A stretch of 64,000 nucleotides of DNA. Source: Typhlomys cinereus. Lineage: Eukaryota; Chordata; Mammalia; Rodentia; Platacanthomyidae. The number at the start of each line of letters is the position of its first letter. Within the stretch, counting starts at the first letter, position 1. The stretch spans positions 806,001 through 870,000 of the forward strand of contig JALPQD010000304.1 in assembly GCA_023101885.1 (NCBI GenBank). The letters run 5' to 3'. Below the pieces are notes generated by a model, which saw nothing but the letters and a program-made list of their open reading frames with translations, did no database searches and had not been told where the DNA came from. The translations under genes were made by a program, and so were the position numbers. Below are positions 42,484 through 54,188 of the stretch, piece by piece.

Positions 42484-45400
42484 TTACAGAGATTTATCGT
42501 CGAGTGTCTCTAGGTGGGCTGGGTGGGTTTGGTACCAGGAGCCACCTATTACAGAGTACATATGGCACTTAATTTTCTGGGTCTGGGATACTTCACTTAA
42601 TATAATTGTTTCTAATGACATCCATTTCCCGGCAAATTCCAGTAATTCATCATTTTTGATGGCTGAGTAGTACTCCATTGTGTAGATGAACCACCTTTTC
42701 CTTATCCACTCGTCAACTGTTGGACATTTGGGTTGATTCCATGACTTTGCTATTGTAAACAGTGCTGCTATGAACATGGTCGTGCTTGTGCTATCGAGGT
42801 GAACCTCTGCTGCATGGCGGGTTATTCCCAAAAGTGGAATCACAGGGTCATACGGCATTTCAATCTTTAATTTCTTTAAGAATCTCCAGACAGTTCGCCA
42901 GAGTGGCTGTAGGAGCCTGCATTCCCACCAGCAATGTAGAAGAGTTCCCCTGTCTCCACATCCTCTCCAGCATTGGTGTTGTTCGTATTGTGGATTTTTG
43001 CCATCCTGACCGGAGTGTGATGATATCTCAGGGAAGTTTTGATTTGCATTTCCCTGATGGCTAAGGAAGTGGAGCATTTTTTAAGATATTTGTTAGACAC
43101 TTTAACTTCATCCTTAGTAAAGTTTCTTTTACGTTCCATGGCCCATTTTTTAATTGGGCCATTAATTTCCTTGGTGTTTAGTTTTCTATGTTCTTTGTGC
43201 ACTCTGGATAATAGAGCTCTATCAGATATGTGGTTAGTGAAGATTTTCTCCCATTCTGTGGGTTGCCTTTGAACTCGTATTACAATCTCATTATCTGAGC
43301 AGAAGCTCTTTAATTTCACAAGATCCCAACTGTTGAGAGTTGGTAGCAGTGACTGTGCCATTGGATGTCTGTTTAAGAAATGTTGGCCTAGCCCAATCAG
43401 CTCAAAGGAGTTCCCTACCCTTTCAACTATGATTTTTATAGACTCTGGCCTGATATCAAGATCCTTGATCCATTTGGAATTAAGTCTTGTACATGGTGAC
43501 AAGTATGGGTCCAGTTTTAATCTTCTACATGTGGAGATCCAGTTTTGCCAGCACCATTTGTTGAAGATGCTCTTCTTTTTCCATTGGATTTTTTTGGGCC
43601 CCTTTGTCGAAGATCAAATGGCTGTATTTTTGTGGGCTTATACCTGGGTCTTCAACCCTTATCCATTGATCTGTATGTCTATTTTGGAGCCAGTACCAGG
43701 CAGTTTTTACAACAATGGATTTGTAGTATAGACTAAGGTTTGGTATGGTGATACCTCTATCAGTGTTTTTGTTACTCAGGATTGTCTTTACTATCCTGGG
43801 TCTTTTGTGCCTCCATATGAATTTTGAGATTATTTGGTCAACTTCTTTAAAGAATTGCTGTGGGATTTTAATTGGTATAGCATTGAATTTGTGTATTGCC
43901 TTTGGTAGAATGGTCATTTTTACAATGTTGATTCTGCCAATCCAGGAACACGGGAGGTCTTTCCACCTTCTGGTGTCTTCTGCAATTTCTTTCTTTAGGG
44001 TTTTAAAATTTTCATTGTAAAGGTCTTTTACCCCCTTGGTTAGTTTTTTTTTTTTTTTTTTTTTTTATTAATTCAACTGTGCGCATGTGCGTGTGTGCGT
44101 CTGTGTGTGTGTGTGTGTGTCTGTGTCTGTGTATGTGTAGAACCACGGACGAATTCGCGAACCACCATGGACGCCTCCACCTCCTTCTGCCCCGGGATTT
44201 ACAGGCTCCGCCCTACCAGGACCAGAAGCCCAGGCCTCCCCCGCTTCCGCCTGGCGTCTATACGTGGGATCTGGGATCCGAACTCAGGACCTTCCGCCTG
44301 CAAGGCGGAGGCTTAACCCCTGAGCCACCTCTCCAGCCCCCCCCTTGGTTAGGTTTATACCAAGGTATTTCATTTTTTTAGGGGCTATAGTAAATGGGAT
44401 TGTTTCTCTCAAGGCTTTTTCACTTCTTTCATTCTGGGCATGTAGGAAGGCCCCTGATTTTTGTACGTTTATTTTGTATCCTGCTACCCTGCTGAACTTC
44501 TCAATTAGTTCCAGGAGCTTCCTGGTGGAGTTTTTGGGATCACTCAGGTATAAGATCAAGTCATCTGCAAATAGGGATAAGTTGACTTCTTCCTTGCCGA
44601 TTTGAATCCCTCTTATATCCCTTTTGTGTCTTATGGCTTCAGCTAAGACTTCAAGTACGATGTTGAATAGAAGTGGTGAGAGTGGACAGCCTTGTCTAGT
44701 TCCTGATCGAAGTGGGAATGCTTCCAGTTTTTCCCCATTGAGCATAATCCTTGCTGTGGGCTTGTATACAGATTTTATTATATTGATAAAGGTTCCTTCT
44801 ATTCCTACTGTCTCTTGTGTTTTGATCATAAAAGGCTGTTGGATCTTGTCAAAAGCTTTTTCTGCATCTATCAAGAGTATCATGTGGTCTTGGACTTTGG
44901 ACTGGTTTACATGATGAATTACATTTATTGATTTGCGTATGTTGAACCAACCTTGTGTGCCGGGGATGAAGCCTACTTGGTCCCCGTGAATGATCTTTTT
45001 GATATGTTTTTGCATCCTATTTGTTAAAACTTTGTTGAGAATCTTTGCATCTGTGTTCATCAGAGAGATTGGCCTATAGTTTTATTTTTAAAGTGAATCT
45101 TTATTAGGTTTTGGGATTAAAACGATATTAGCTTCATAGAAGGAATTTGGTAGTGTTCCTTCCTTTGCTATTTGATGGAACAGTTTAACGAGTATTGGTG
45201 TTATTAACTGCTTAAATGTCTGGTAGATCTCTGTGCTGAATACATCTGTTCCAGGACATTTTTTGGTGGGAAGTTTCGAGATTACTTCTTCAATTTCCTT
45301 ATATGTTATAGGACTATTTAAATAATTCACAACTTCCTGATTCAATTTAGGTAAGTTGTGTTTATTTAGGAATTCATCCATCTCTTTTGTGTTGTCAAAT

Positions 45401-46664
45401 TTCACAGAGTATAAGTTTTTGAAATATGATGTTATAATTCTCTGGATTTCTTGGGTATCAGTAGTGATATGTCCATTTTCATTTCTAATTTTGTTGATTT
45501 GGATTTTCTCTCTCTTGCTTTTGGTTAATTTAGCTAGATGTGTATCAATCTTATTGATTTTTTCAAAGAACCAGCTTTTTGACTGGTTGATTTTCTCTAT
45601 CTTTTTCTTAATCTCGATTTCAGATATTCCTCCCCTTATTTTGCTAATCTCCCCTCTTTGACTACTTTTGGGATCAGATTGCTCTAGTTTCTCTTAAGCT
45701 TTAAGCTGCTTTGTTAAGTTATTTATTTCTGATGTTTCCATTTTTCTGATGTAGGCCTTAAGAGCTATGAACTTACCTCTTAGGACAGCTTTCATTGTGT
45801 CCAGAGATTTTGGTAAGTTGTATTTTCATTATAGTTCGTCTTTAGGAAATCTTGAATTTCCTTTTTAATTTCTTCCTGAATCCAGTTCTCATTCAGTATC
45901 ATAGTGATAAGTTTCCAGGAATTAGTGTATTTTCTCTTGTTTGTTGTGTTGTGGATGTCCAGCTTTAGGTCGTGGTGATCTGATAGGGCACAGGCTATAA
46001 TTTCAACTTTCCTGTATATGTGGAGATTCGTTTTGTGGCCCAATATGTGATCTATTTTGGAGAAAGTTCCATGTGCTGCTGAGAAAAATGTGTATTCTTT
46101 CGTGCTTGGGTGAAAAGTTCGGTAGAGATCTGTAAGATCCATTTCTTTAAGGATTTGATTAAGTTCCAAAGTGTCTCTGTTAAACTTTTGACCTGTTGAT
46201 CTATCCCATGTTCAGAGGGCAGTGTTGAAATCCCCAAGAATTATCATTTGCGGGTTGATTTCTCTCTTTAGACGCTGTAGGATTTTCTTAATCAATGTGA
46301 AGGGGTCCGTATTGGATGCATAAATGTTCAATATTGTGACGTCTTCCTGGTGAATTGTACCTGTGACTAAAATGTAGTATCCATATGTGTCTCTTATGAT
46401 TTTCTTTGGTTTGAAGTCTGCTTTGTCTGATAGCATAATTGCTATCCCTGCCTGTTTCCTGGTTCCATTATCTTGCAGAATTTTGGACCAGCCTTTCCTT
46501 TTTAGGATGTGCCTATCTTTTGTGGTGAGATGAGTTTCCTGAAGGCAACAGATTGATGGATTGTGATTTTTAATCTAAGCTTGTAATCTGTGTGTCTTAA
46601 TCAGTGAGTTAATACCAGTGACATTTAATGTTATAATGGAGAAATTATTTTTAATTCTGCACAT
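42484..46664 (-). pseudogene. ORF2: L1-C ORF2, broken, with stop-codon loss
   Basis: Starts at an ATG at 46,662-46,664. Frameshifts or stops fall near 46,440, 46,205, 45,790, 45,700 and 45,085, and the SINE splits the RT/C-terminal half. The endonuclease Ser-Asp-His and the RT Phe-Ala-Asp-Asp motif are still readable. The normal TAG stop, kept in A and B, is TGG here (42,535-42,537), so the last frame runs on 17 more codons to 42,484. Confidence 0.93.
44030..44353 (-). mobile_element. Young tRNA-derived SINE inside L1-C ORF2, with TSD
   Basis: Minus-strand SINE (about 44,044-44,340). Sense order: GGGGCTGGAGAGGTGGCTCAG, a 'taagcctccgccttgcaggcggaaggtcctgagttcggatccc' B-box region, a body of about 100 bp, CA-rich part and A tail. 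The TSD is CCCCCTTGGTTAG on both sides (44,031-44,043 and 44,340-44,352, with ambiguity in the C run). It is close in sequence to the copies at 53,466 and 53,885. Confidence 0.95.
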
Positions 46665-46728
46665 TTTTTATGTTTAGTGAGTTTTGTAAGCTTATTATAT
46701 TTTACACTTATATTTTTGTGGTATTATA

Positions 46729-47786
46729 CTACTCTTGTGTCTTCCTGGATACGGTTTTTTTTTCTTCAAGAGTGCGTATCATTTCTAGCATTTTTTGAAG
46801 GCCTGGTTTGATAGACATATATCCCTTCAAGTTGTCTTTGTGCTGGAAAATTTTTCTTTCTCCCTCAATCATGATAGATAGTTTTGCCGGGTATATCAGT
46901 CTGGGTTGGCATTTTTGCTCATTTAATACTTGAAGTACATCTTTCCAAGCTCTTCTTGCTTTTACTGTTTCCATTGAGAAGTCATTTGTTATTTTAATAG
47001 GTTTGCCTTTAAAAGTGACTTGCTTTTTTTCTCTTGAAGTTCTCAGCACCTTTTCTTTGTCTTGAATGTGGAGTGTTGTGACTATTATTTGCTGTGGAGA
47101 TTTTCTATTTTGGTCATATCTGTTTGGAGTGCGAAATGCCTCTTGTATTTGGATGGGCCTCTCATTCTTCAGTTGAGGGAAGTTTTCATTTATGATAATT
47201 TGAAAAATTTCCTCTGGCGTGGTATTTTGAGATTCTTGCTCTGGTATTCCATGAATGCACATGTTAGGCTTCTTCAGGGTGTCCCATATCTCTTGAATGT
47301 TCCTCTAGAGTATCTTTTTGGCTTTAACAATCTCTTCCATTGAGCTGGTTAATTCTCCCATTTTGTCTTCAAGATCTGAAATTCTATTTTCTGCTTTGTT
47401 AGTTCTGCTGATAAGACTTCTGTTGAGCTTTGGGTTGAAGATAACTTATCTTTTAGTTCAATTTTAAACTCTGCCTGAGACTGTTTTAACTGCTCTATGC
47501 CTATTTTTGTTTCTTGAAGTGTTTTTCTCAACTCCTCCAAATGCCTGTTGTATTCCTGTTCAAAGTGGTTGATGTGGTTGTTTAATTCCTCTTGGATTTC
47601 CTGTTTCATAGTATTAATCGTGGTAATGATCATACTTTGAAAGTTGTTGTCTTGGGTCTGGCTTTCTTGGCTATTTTCTGTGGATTTGTTCTGGTTGGAA
47701 TCCATCCTTAAAGGGTTGATTCTTTCAATGGGAGATTGGTCTCCTTGGATTTTGTTTCTCATGTGTCTGCTCTTTGACTTGGACAT
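46729..47786 (-). pseudogene. ORF1: L1-C ORF1, broken
   Basis: Starts at the usual ATG (47,784-47,786). It reads 145 codons before a frameshift (base loss near 47,418). A GAG-to-TAG change occurs near 47,308. The last 177 codons (47,262-46,729), with the RRM-like and C-terminal domains and the Arg-Arg pair, are open again. Confidence 0.93.
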
Positions 47787-48560
47787 TGTTGTTTTGTCTT
47801 CTAGGGCTTTTCAGTTTCTGTGTGTTTCTGACTGAACTGATTTAGTTGGTATTATTACACTTGGGCAGTTGTTACTAGTGCTTGCCTTGAGGTTGGGTGT
47901 GTTTGTCTTTTGTTATTGTTATTTCCTAGTTGAGGCTACTAGGCTGTTAGTACATCAGTTAAGTCAGGTTAAGTAGACAGGGGGTGAATATTACTATGGT
48001 AGTGCACTTTTACCATGTAGTATTTTGGTTATATGTGAGAGTGAGTGGTGTATTCCCTGGAGTTGTATATGTTTTTGGGGTGGCTGTATAGAAAGGTTAA
48101 TCTACAGTGATTAATATTAGAAAGGAACAGTGAAAAACAAAGGGAGGTTTACTTATCTTTGGGCTGGATGTGAAGAATCTCTCCCATGTGATAGGATGAT
48201 TTTAGAGGTTTACAGATGTATGGCCTTTGACCCTTAGAACTTTGCTTGAGTTTTCTCTGAACTCTATTGAACTCTGAGTAGCAGTGTGTCTGCTGTAGAC
48301 CACTTGTGTGGGTCCCCAGTGGGCCAGAGAGGCAGAGGGGCTGATATTGTTGGCGCCTTCACCTGGCGCCTGGGACTTGGCTTAGTGGCCCTCCCAAGCT
48401 CCAGGGATGGAGGAATGTGAGCAAGTCCTGTCCAGTTGGTCGGACAGGCAGGCGGGAGGAAGAAAGGGACTGGGGCCCGGGGCGCGGCCCAGGCCTAAGC
48501 CCGAGGCAGGCCGGGGCGTGGTGCAGGGACCCGAGGCGACCTGGGGTTTTGGGGGAGTAA
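47787..48560 (-). promoter_or_regulatory. L1-C 5' UTR
   Basis: The proximal 580 bp align with A and B. The distal part from about 48,366 ('ggcgcctgggacttggc...') differs from both and is GC-rich (48,470-48,545, with CCCGGGGCGCGGCCC). The outer border is not fixed. Confidence 0.7.
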
Positions 48561-48789
48561 TAGGGTCTTACCCACAGTTTTTGGAGAGCTACAAAGAGCA
48601 ATGGCAAAAACCTATAATGTTTGGGGCCTTTAAGACTCTCTGACCAATATTTTATCAGGAAGTGCCACATTCCTGTTACTACTAGCATAATTTTGTCCTA
48701 GAGTTCTAAGTGGATCAGCTCAAGTCCCCCCCCCCCCCGTTTTCCTCACTCTGTATTCCTCTGCATAGGGACTACCCCATTCTTGTTCC
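48561..48789. other. Short segment between L1-C and L1-D with a C13 run
   Basis: Could be host flank or the last part of the L1-C 5' UTR. A homopolymer of about 13 C lies at 48,726-48,738. Confidence 0.4.
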
Positions 48790-51375
48790 TTTTTTTTAAA
48801 AGACATATTTTGGACATACTATTAGCATAGGCTGTTCCTTTGGGGTTACATCCCATGATACTAGGGTTTTTCTATAGGCCTTTTTCTCCTTCTTATCTCC
48901 CATGACCCTCATATCCCCATCCCCTCATTCCCTGCTATGTATTTTCCCCAATTATTCCCTCCCTCACACTTGTCCTGGTATCCCAAATCTCTCCTTTAAA
49001 AGGTTTCACCCTGATTATCCCTTTGCACCTTCACACTCACAGGTCTTTATAGAATTTTATGGCTCTTATAGAGCTTCCAATCCAAATACATGGGCAAGGA
49101 TATCACTTCCATCATCCGCATATAAGAGAGAATATGTGGTACTTAACTTTATGTGTCTAAGATACCTCAATCAATATTAAAGTTTCTAGTTCCGTCCATT
49201 TACTGGCAAATTCCGTACTCTCCTCCTTTCTGATGGTGGAGTAAATATTCCATTGTGTATATGTATCACCTTTTCATTATCCATTCTTTTGTTGATGGGC
49301 ATGTTGGTTGACTCCCATTTTTTTTGATATCGTGAATTGAGCTGCAATGAACATAGATGAAAAAGTGTCTTTGTAGTAAGATGTAGATTTCAAGGAGCAG
49401 TATAGCTGAGACATATGTCAGTTCCATTTTTAGCTTTCTGAGGAACCTCCACACTGATCTCCAAAGGGGATGTACCAGTTTACACTCCCAACAGCAGTGA
49501 ATGAGTGTCCCTTTTTCTCCACAGCTTCGCCAGCAATCTCTGTTGTTTGTGCTCTTGATTTTACCCATCTGACTGGTGTAAGATGGTTTTGATTTTCATT
49601 TCTCTGTAATTTCAAAATTGAGCATCTTTTAAGGTATTTGTTCAACATTTCTATTTCTTTTTGAGTGAAATCCCTGTTTAGTTCCAGGGCCCATTTTATA
49701 TTGTAATGTTTGCTGTCTTTTAATTTTCTGAGCTCTTGTATACTCTGAAGATTAATTCTTCGTCAGATTCATAGATAACAAAGATTTTCTCCCATTCTGT
49801 AGGTTGTCTTTTTGCACAATTAACAGTTTCTTTTGCAGAACAGAAGTCTTTTAATTTCATGAAGTTCCATTTATTGATTATTCATCTCAGTTCCTGGGGA
49901 TTTGCTGTTCTGTTTAGAAAACCTTTACTTAGGCCTATTGATTCAAGTGTACTTCCTACTCTTTCTTCTAATAATATCAGAACTTCAGGTATAATATTAA
50001 GGTGTTTGATCCAATTGAAGTTGACTTTTGTCTAAGGAGAGAGGCAACAGTCAATTTTTATTTTTCTACATGTTAGATGTCCAATTTTCCCAACAGCACT
50101 TGAAGATGCTGTCTTTGCCCCAGTGTGCATATTTAGCAACTTTGTCAAAAATGAAGTGGCTATATGTGCCACTTTTATAACTGGGTCCTCTATTCTGATC
50201 CATTTGTAGATATATCTGTTTTCTTCCAGTACCAACCTGCTTTCTTATTATAGCTTTGTAGTGTAGTTTGAAATCTGATCTGCTGATACAATCTGCAGTC
50301 TTTTTTTTGCTCAAAATTGTTTTGGATAATCGTGTTTTTTCTGTTCTACCAAATGAATTTTGAGATATTTTTCCAATTCTGTGAAAAATTACATTGGAAT
50401 TTAATTGGAATTGCACAGGATCTCTATATTACTTTGGGTAGACTGATCATTTTCACAATATTGATCCTATCAATCCATGGACAAGGAAGGTCTTTCCACT
50501 GTCTGGTATCTTCTTTAATTTCTTTCAGTAATATTTTCTCGTTTCCATTATACAGATCTTTCATTTCCTTGGTTAAATCTATTCCAAGGAATTTATTTTC
50601 TTTGTAGTTATGGCGAAAGGAATTTATTCTCTCATTTCTTTCTCAGCTTGTTTGTCTCTGGTGTACAGGAAGGCTAATGCTTTTTGTATGTTGATTTTGA
50701 AGCTTGCCACTTTACTTAAATTGTTTATCAAAATTCAAGAAGTTTCTTGGTGGAGTCATGTGGATCTCTCAAGTATAGAATCATATCATCTGCAAACAGA
50801 GATACTTTGACTTCTTCCTTACCTATCTGTATCCTTTTTATTTCCTTCTCTTGCCATATTGCTCTACCTAGGACTTCTAGAACAATATTGAACAGGAGTA
50901 GTGACAGTGGACAACTTTGTCTTATTCCAGATCTAAGTTGGAATGCTTTGAGATTTTCAAAATTTAGGATGATGCTTGCTTTAGGCTTGTCATATACAGA
51001 CTTTATCAAGTTAAGATAGGTCTCCTCCATTCCTGTTTCCTCCAAAATTTTTTATCATGAAGGGATGTTAGGTTGTGTCAAATGCCTTTTCTGCATTTAT
51101 AGAGAGGATCATATGATTTTGTTTTTAGAGTTGGTTAATATGATGAATCACCTTTATTGAATTATGTATGCTAAACCATCCTTGCATTTCTGGTATGAAC
51201 CCAAGTTGATCATGGTGTGTGATCCTTTGGATATGTTTTTGGATTCTGTTTGCTAGTATTTTATTGAAGATTTTTGCATCTGTGTTCATTAGTAAGATTG
51301 GCTTAAAATTTGGTGTGTTTTTGTTTGGCTTTGGAATCAGAGTTATATTGGCTTCACAGAAAGAGTTTGAAAGTT

Positions 51376-51743
51376 GTCATGATTTGAAATGTGTCCTCCA
51401 CAGTCTCATGTGTTTGGGAAATTCATCACACATTTGAGAGGTGGAGCCTTACTGGAGGAAGTTTGTCACAAAGGGTGGGCTTTGAGGTGGCCTTCTGGAG
51501 AAATATGCCTTTTGGAGCAGCAGTCCTGCAGCTCTCAGCCTCATGGATGGGTGTGACAGCCTGACTCAGCCTCATGGATGGGTGTGACAGCCTGACTCCA
51601 GCTTTGGCCATCCAACCATGGTGCCTCCCACATGAAAGACTGTATCTCCTCTCTGAAAACATAAGCTTCATAAATCTCCCTTTCTCCTTTAACTTGCTCG
51701 ACTTCAAGTTCTCTCTCACAGTAACAGATAAAAGTAACTCTTC
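51376..51743 (+). mobile_element. MaLR-type solo LTR inside L1-D ORF2
   Basis: L1 ORF2 sequence is interrupted after 'cacagaaagagtttgaaag' and resumes at 'tttgagtattccttctta'. The insert begins TGTCATGATTTGAAATGTG, has a MaLR-like body and an 'ataagcttcataaatctccctttctcc' 3' part, and ends 'ctctctcacagtaacagataaaagtaac'. It contains a 31-bp direct duplication (51,536-51,597). No internal region is seen, so it is a solo LTR. Confidence 0.75.
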
Positions 51744-53452
51744 TTTGAGTATTCCTTCTTATCTATTTTAGAGGATAATTTGAGAAGTAGTGATGTGAGT
51801 TCTCCTCTGAAAGCCTGGCAGAATTCTGCCCTGAATCCATCTGGACTTTTTACAGTTGGGAGACTTATAATTACTGTTTCAATTTCATCTTTTGTTATTG
51901 ATCTGCTTAATGTATCTATTTCATCTTGATTCAATTTTAGTAGGTCATATGTGTTCAGGAATTCATCCATTTTCTTTAGACTGTCAAATTTAAGAGAATA
52001 TAAAGTTTGAAAGTGTGTCCTTATGATTCTCTGGATTTTCCAGTATCTGTTGTAATTTCCCCCTTTTCATTTCTGAATGTGTGGATTTGAGTGTTTTCTC
52101 TGCTTCTTTGGGTTAGTGAAGCTAAGGGTTTGTCAATCTTGTTTATCTTTTAAAAAACCAGCTTTTCGTTTCATTGATTTTTTTTGTATTTGGTTTTCAA
52201 TTCCAATTCATTGATTTATGCTTGAGTCTTAAATATTTCTTCCCATGTGCTTCCTTTAGGTTTGATTTGCTCCTTTTATTCTAAGGCTTTCAGATGTAGC
52301 ATTAAGCCATTTACTTGGATCTTTCCTTTTTTGTGATGTAGGCATTTAGTGCTAAAAACTTTCCTCTTAGAAGTTAAAATAGTAGATTTTGGTAGGTTGT
52401 CTATTCATTTTCCTGGGCTTCAAGGAAGTTTTTAATTTGCTATTTTATTTCATTTTGACCAATTTTAAAAATGTGATATTTAGCTTCTATGAGTTTGTGT
52501 ACTTTCTATTGCTTTCTTCATTGTAGATATCTACCTTTGTTCTATGATGGTCAGACAGTATGTGATGTGATGACTTCAGTGTATACAGGGAGGTTTGATT
52601 TGTGTCCTAGTATATGGTCTGTTTTTGAGAATGTCCCATGAGCTGCTGGGTAAAATGTATATTCTTCAATATTCAGATGAAATGTTCTGTCGCTATCTGT
52701 AAGATCCATTTGACTCATGGTTTCCTTTAACTCCAATGTGTGTCTGTTTAGCTTTTGGTCCATTGACCTATGCAATGGTGTGAGTGGGGTCCTGAGGTCT
52801 CCACTACTACTGTGTTAGGGATGATCAGTTTTTATGTCTCCTGTAGTGTTTTTTTGGTGAATTTGGATGCTCCATTGATTGATGCATATATGTTTAAGAT
52901 TGCAAGATCTTCTTGCTGTAATTTTTCCTCTACTAAGATATGGTATCCATTTGTATCTCATATGGCTTAGTTTAGTTTAAAGTTTATTTTGTCTGTATTA
53001 AGATGGCAAATTCTACTTGTTTCCTTTCTCCATTTGCTTGGAGCAATTTTGACCATCCTATCACCCTGAGAAAGTATTTATCTTTCAAGTTAAGTCCTTG
53101 GAGGCAGAGAACTGATGGTCATGATGTTTGATCCAAGTTATAAACTTGGATCTCTTGATTGTGGAATTGAGCCAATTGACATTTAAAGTTATGATTGAAA
53201 AATGTTTAATGATTACTGACATTTTGTTGGCCTTGTGGTATTTGCCTTTTTCAGTCCCTCATTCAGCTCTTGTGCTGATATTACTTATTCCCTTTAACTT
53301 CTTTGATGTGTTTATTCCTCTCTTCCACTTGCACATTCTTCTGGTGTTCTCTGTAGATCTGGCTTAGTAGCCATATGGTCTTTTAGTTTGTTTTTGTCAT
53401 GGAATTTTTTTCTTTCACCTTCTATTATGACCAACAGTTTTGCTGGATATAA

Positions 53453-53703
53453 GAATCTGGGTTGGGGGGGCTGGAGAGGTGGCTCAGGGGTCAAGCCTCC
53501 GCCTTGTAGGCAGAAGGTCCTGAGTTCGGATCCTACATCCCACGTATAGACACCAGGCGGAAGTGGGGGCGGCCTGCGTTTCTGGTCCTGGTGGGCAGAG
53601 CCTGTGAATCCCGGGGCAGAGTGAACAAGGAGGAGGTGGAGGGGTCCATGGTGGTTCCCGAATTCGTCAGTGGTTCTACACACACACACACACCGTCCGT
53701 GGT

Positions 53704-53756
<53 letters not shown>

Positions 53757-53803
53757 AATTGAATAAATAATAATAAAAAAATTAAAAAAAGAATCTGGGT
53801 TGG
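53453..53803 (+). mobile_element. Young tRNA-derived SINE in L1-D, with TSD
   Basis: SINE 53,466-53,790: GGGGGGCTGGAGAGGTGGCTCAG, B-box GAGTTCGGATCC, body, two CA-rich stretches (a duplicated 'gtggttctacacacaca' unit at 53,671 and 53,700) and an A-rich tail. Exact 13-bp TSD, GAATCTGGGTTGG, at 53,453-53,465 and 53,791-53,803. Confidence 0.96.
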
Positions 53804-53874
53804 CATTTGTGTTCATTCAGAATTTGTGTTGTGTCTCTCCAGGCCCTTCTGGCTTTTATCCTTTGTATTGAGAA

Positions 53875-54188
53875 GTCAATTGTTTTTTTTTTTTATTATT
53901 ATTTATTCAATTGTGCGTGTGTGTGTGCGTGTGTGTGTGCGTGTGTGTGTGTGTGTGTGTGTCTGTGTGTTTGTAGAACCACAGACGAATTCGCGAACCA
54001 CCATGGACGCTTCCACCTCCTTCTGCCCGGGGATTCACAGGCTCCGCCCTACCAGGACCAGAAGCGCAGGCCGCCCCCGCTTCCGCCTGGCGTCTATACA
54101 TGGGATCTGGGATCCAAACTCAGGACCCTCCGCCTGCAAGGCAGAGAGGCTTAACCCCTGAGCCACCTCTTCAGCCCTGTCAGTTATT
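53875..54188 (-). mobile_element. Young tRNA-derived SINE in L1-D, inverted
   Basis: Minus-strand copy (about 53,885-54,178) of the same SINE, about 95 bp from the plus-strand copy. Long (GT)n with GC interruptions on the plus strand (53,915-53,970). Likely 10-bp TSD with two mismatches: GTCAATTGTT (53,875-53,884) and GTCAGTTATT (54,179-54,188). Confidence 0.93.

Larger units (their letters stand above)
41494..48560 (-). mobile_element. L1-C: near full-length LINE-1 interrupted by a SINE
   Basis: Minus-strand L1 with 3' UTR (41,494-42,534), ORF2 (to 46,664), ORF1 (46,729-47,786) and a 5' UTR that shares its ORF1-proximal part with A and B up to about 48,365. It carries more stops and frameshifts than A or B and a SINE at 44,044-44,340. 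The 5' border is uncertain (48,545-48,660); I found no TSD. Its 5' side lies almost directly against the 3' end of L1-D. Confidence 0.93.

Noticed and set aside
20880..48560. Tandem or segmental duplication of one L1-containing block
   Set aside because: Flanks of L1-A, B and C differ, and A and B have their own distinct TSDs, so they are separate insertions.
49266..49568. A separate gene with a Cys-rich domain
   Set aside because: It is the Cys-rich C-terminus of the decayed L1-D ORF2, in line with the rest of that element.
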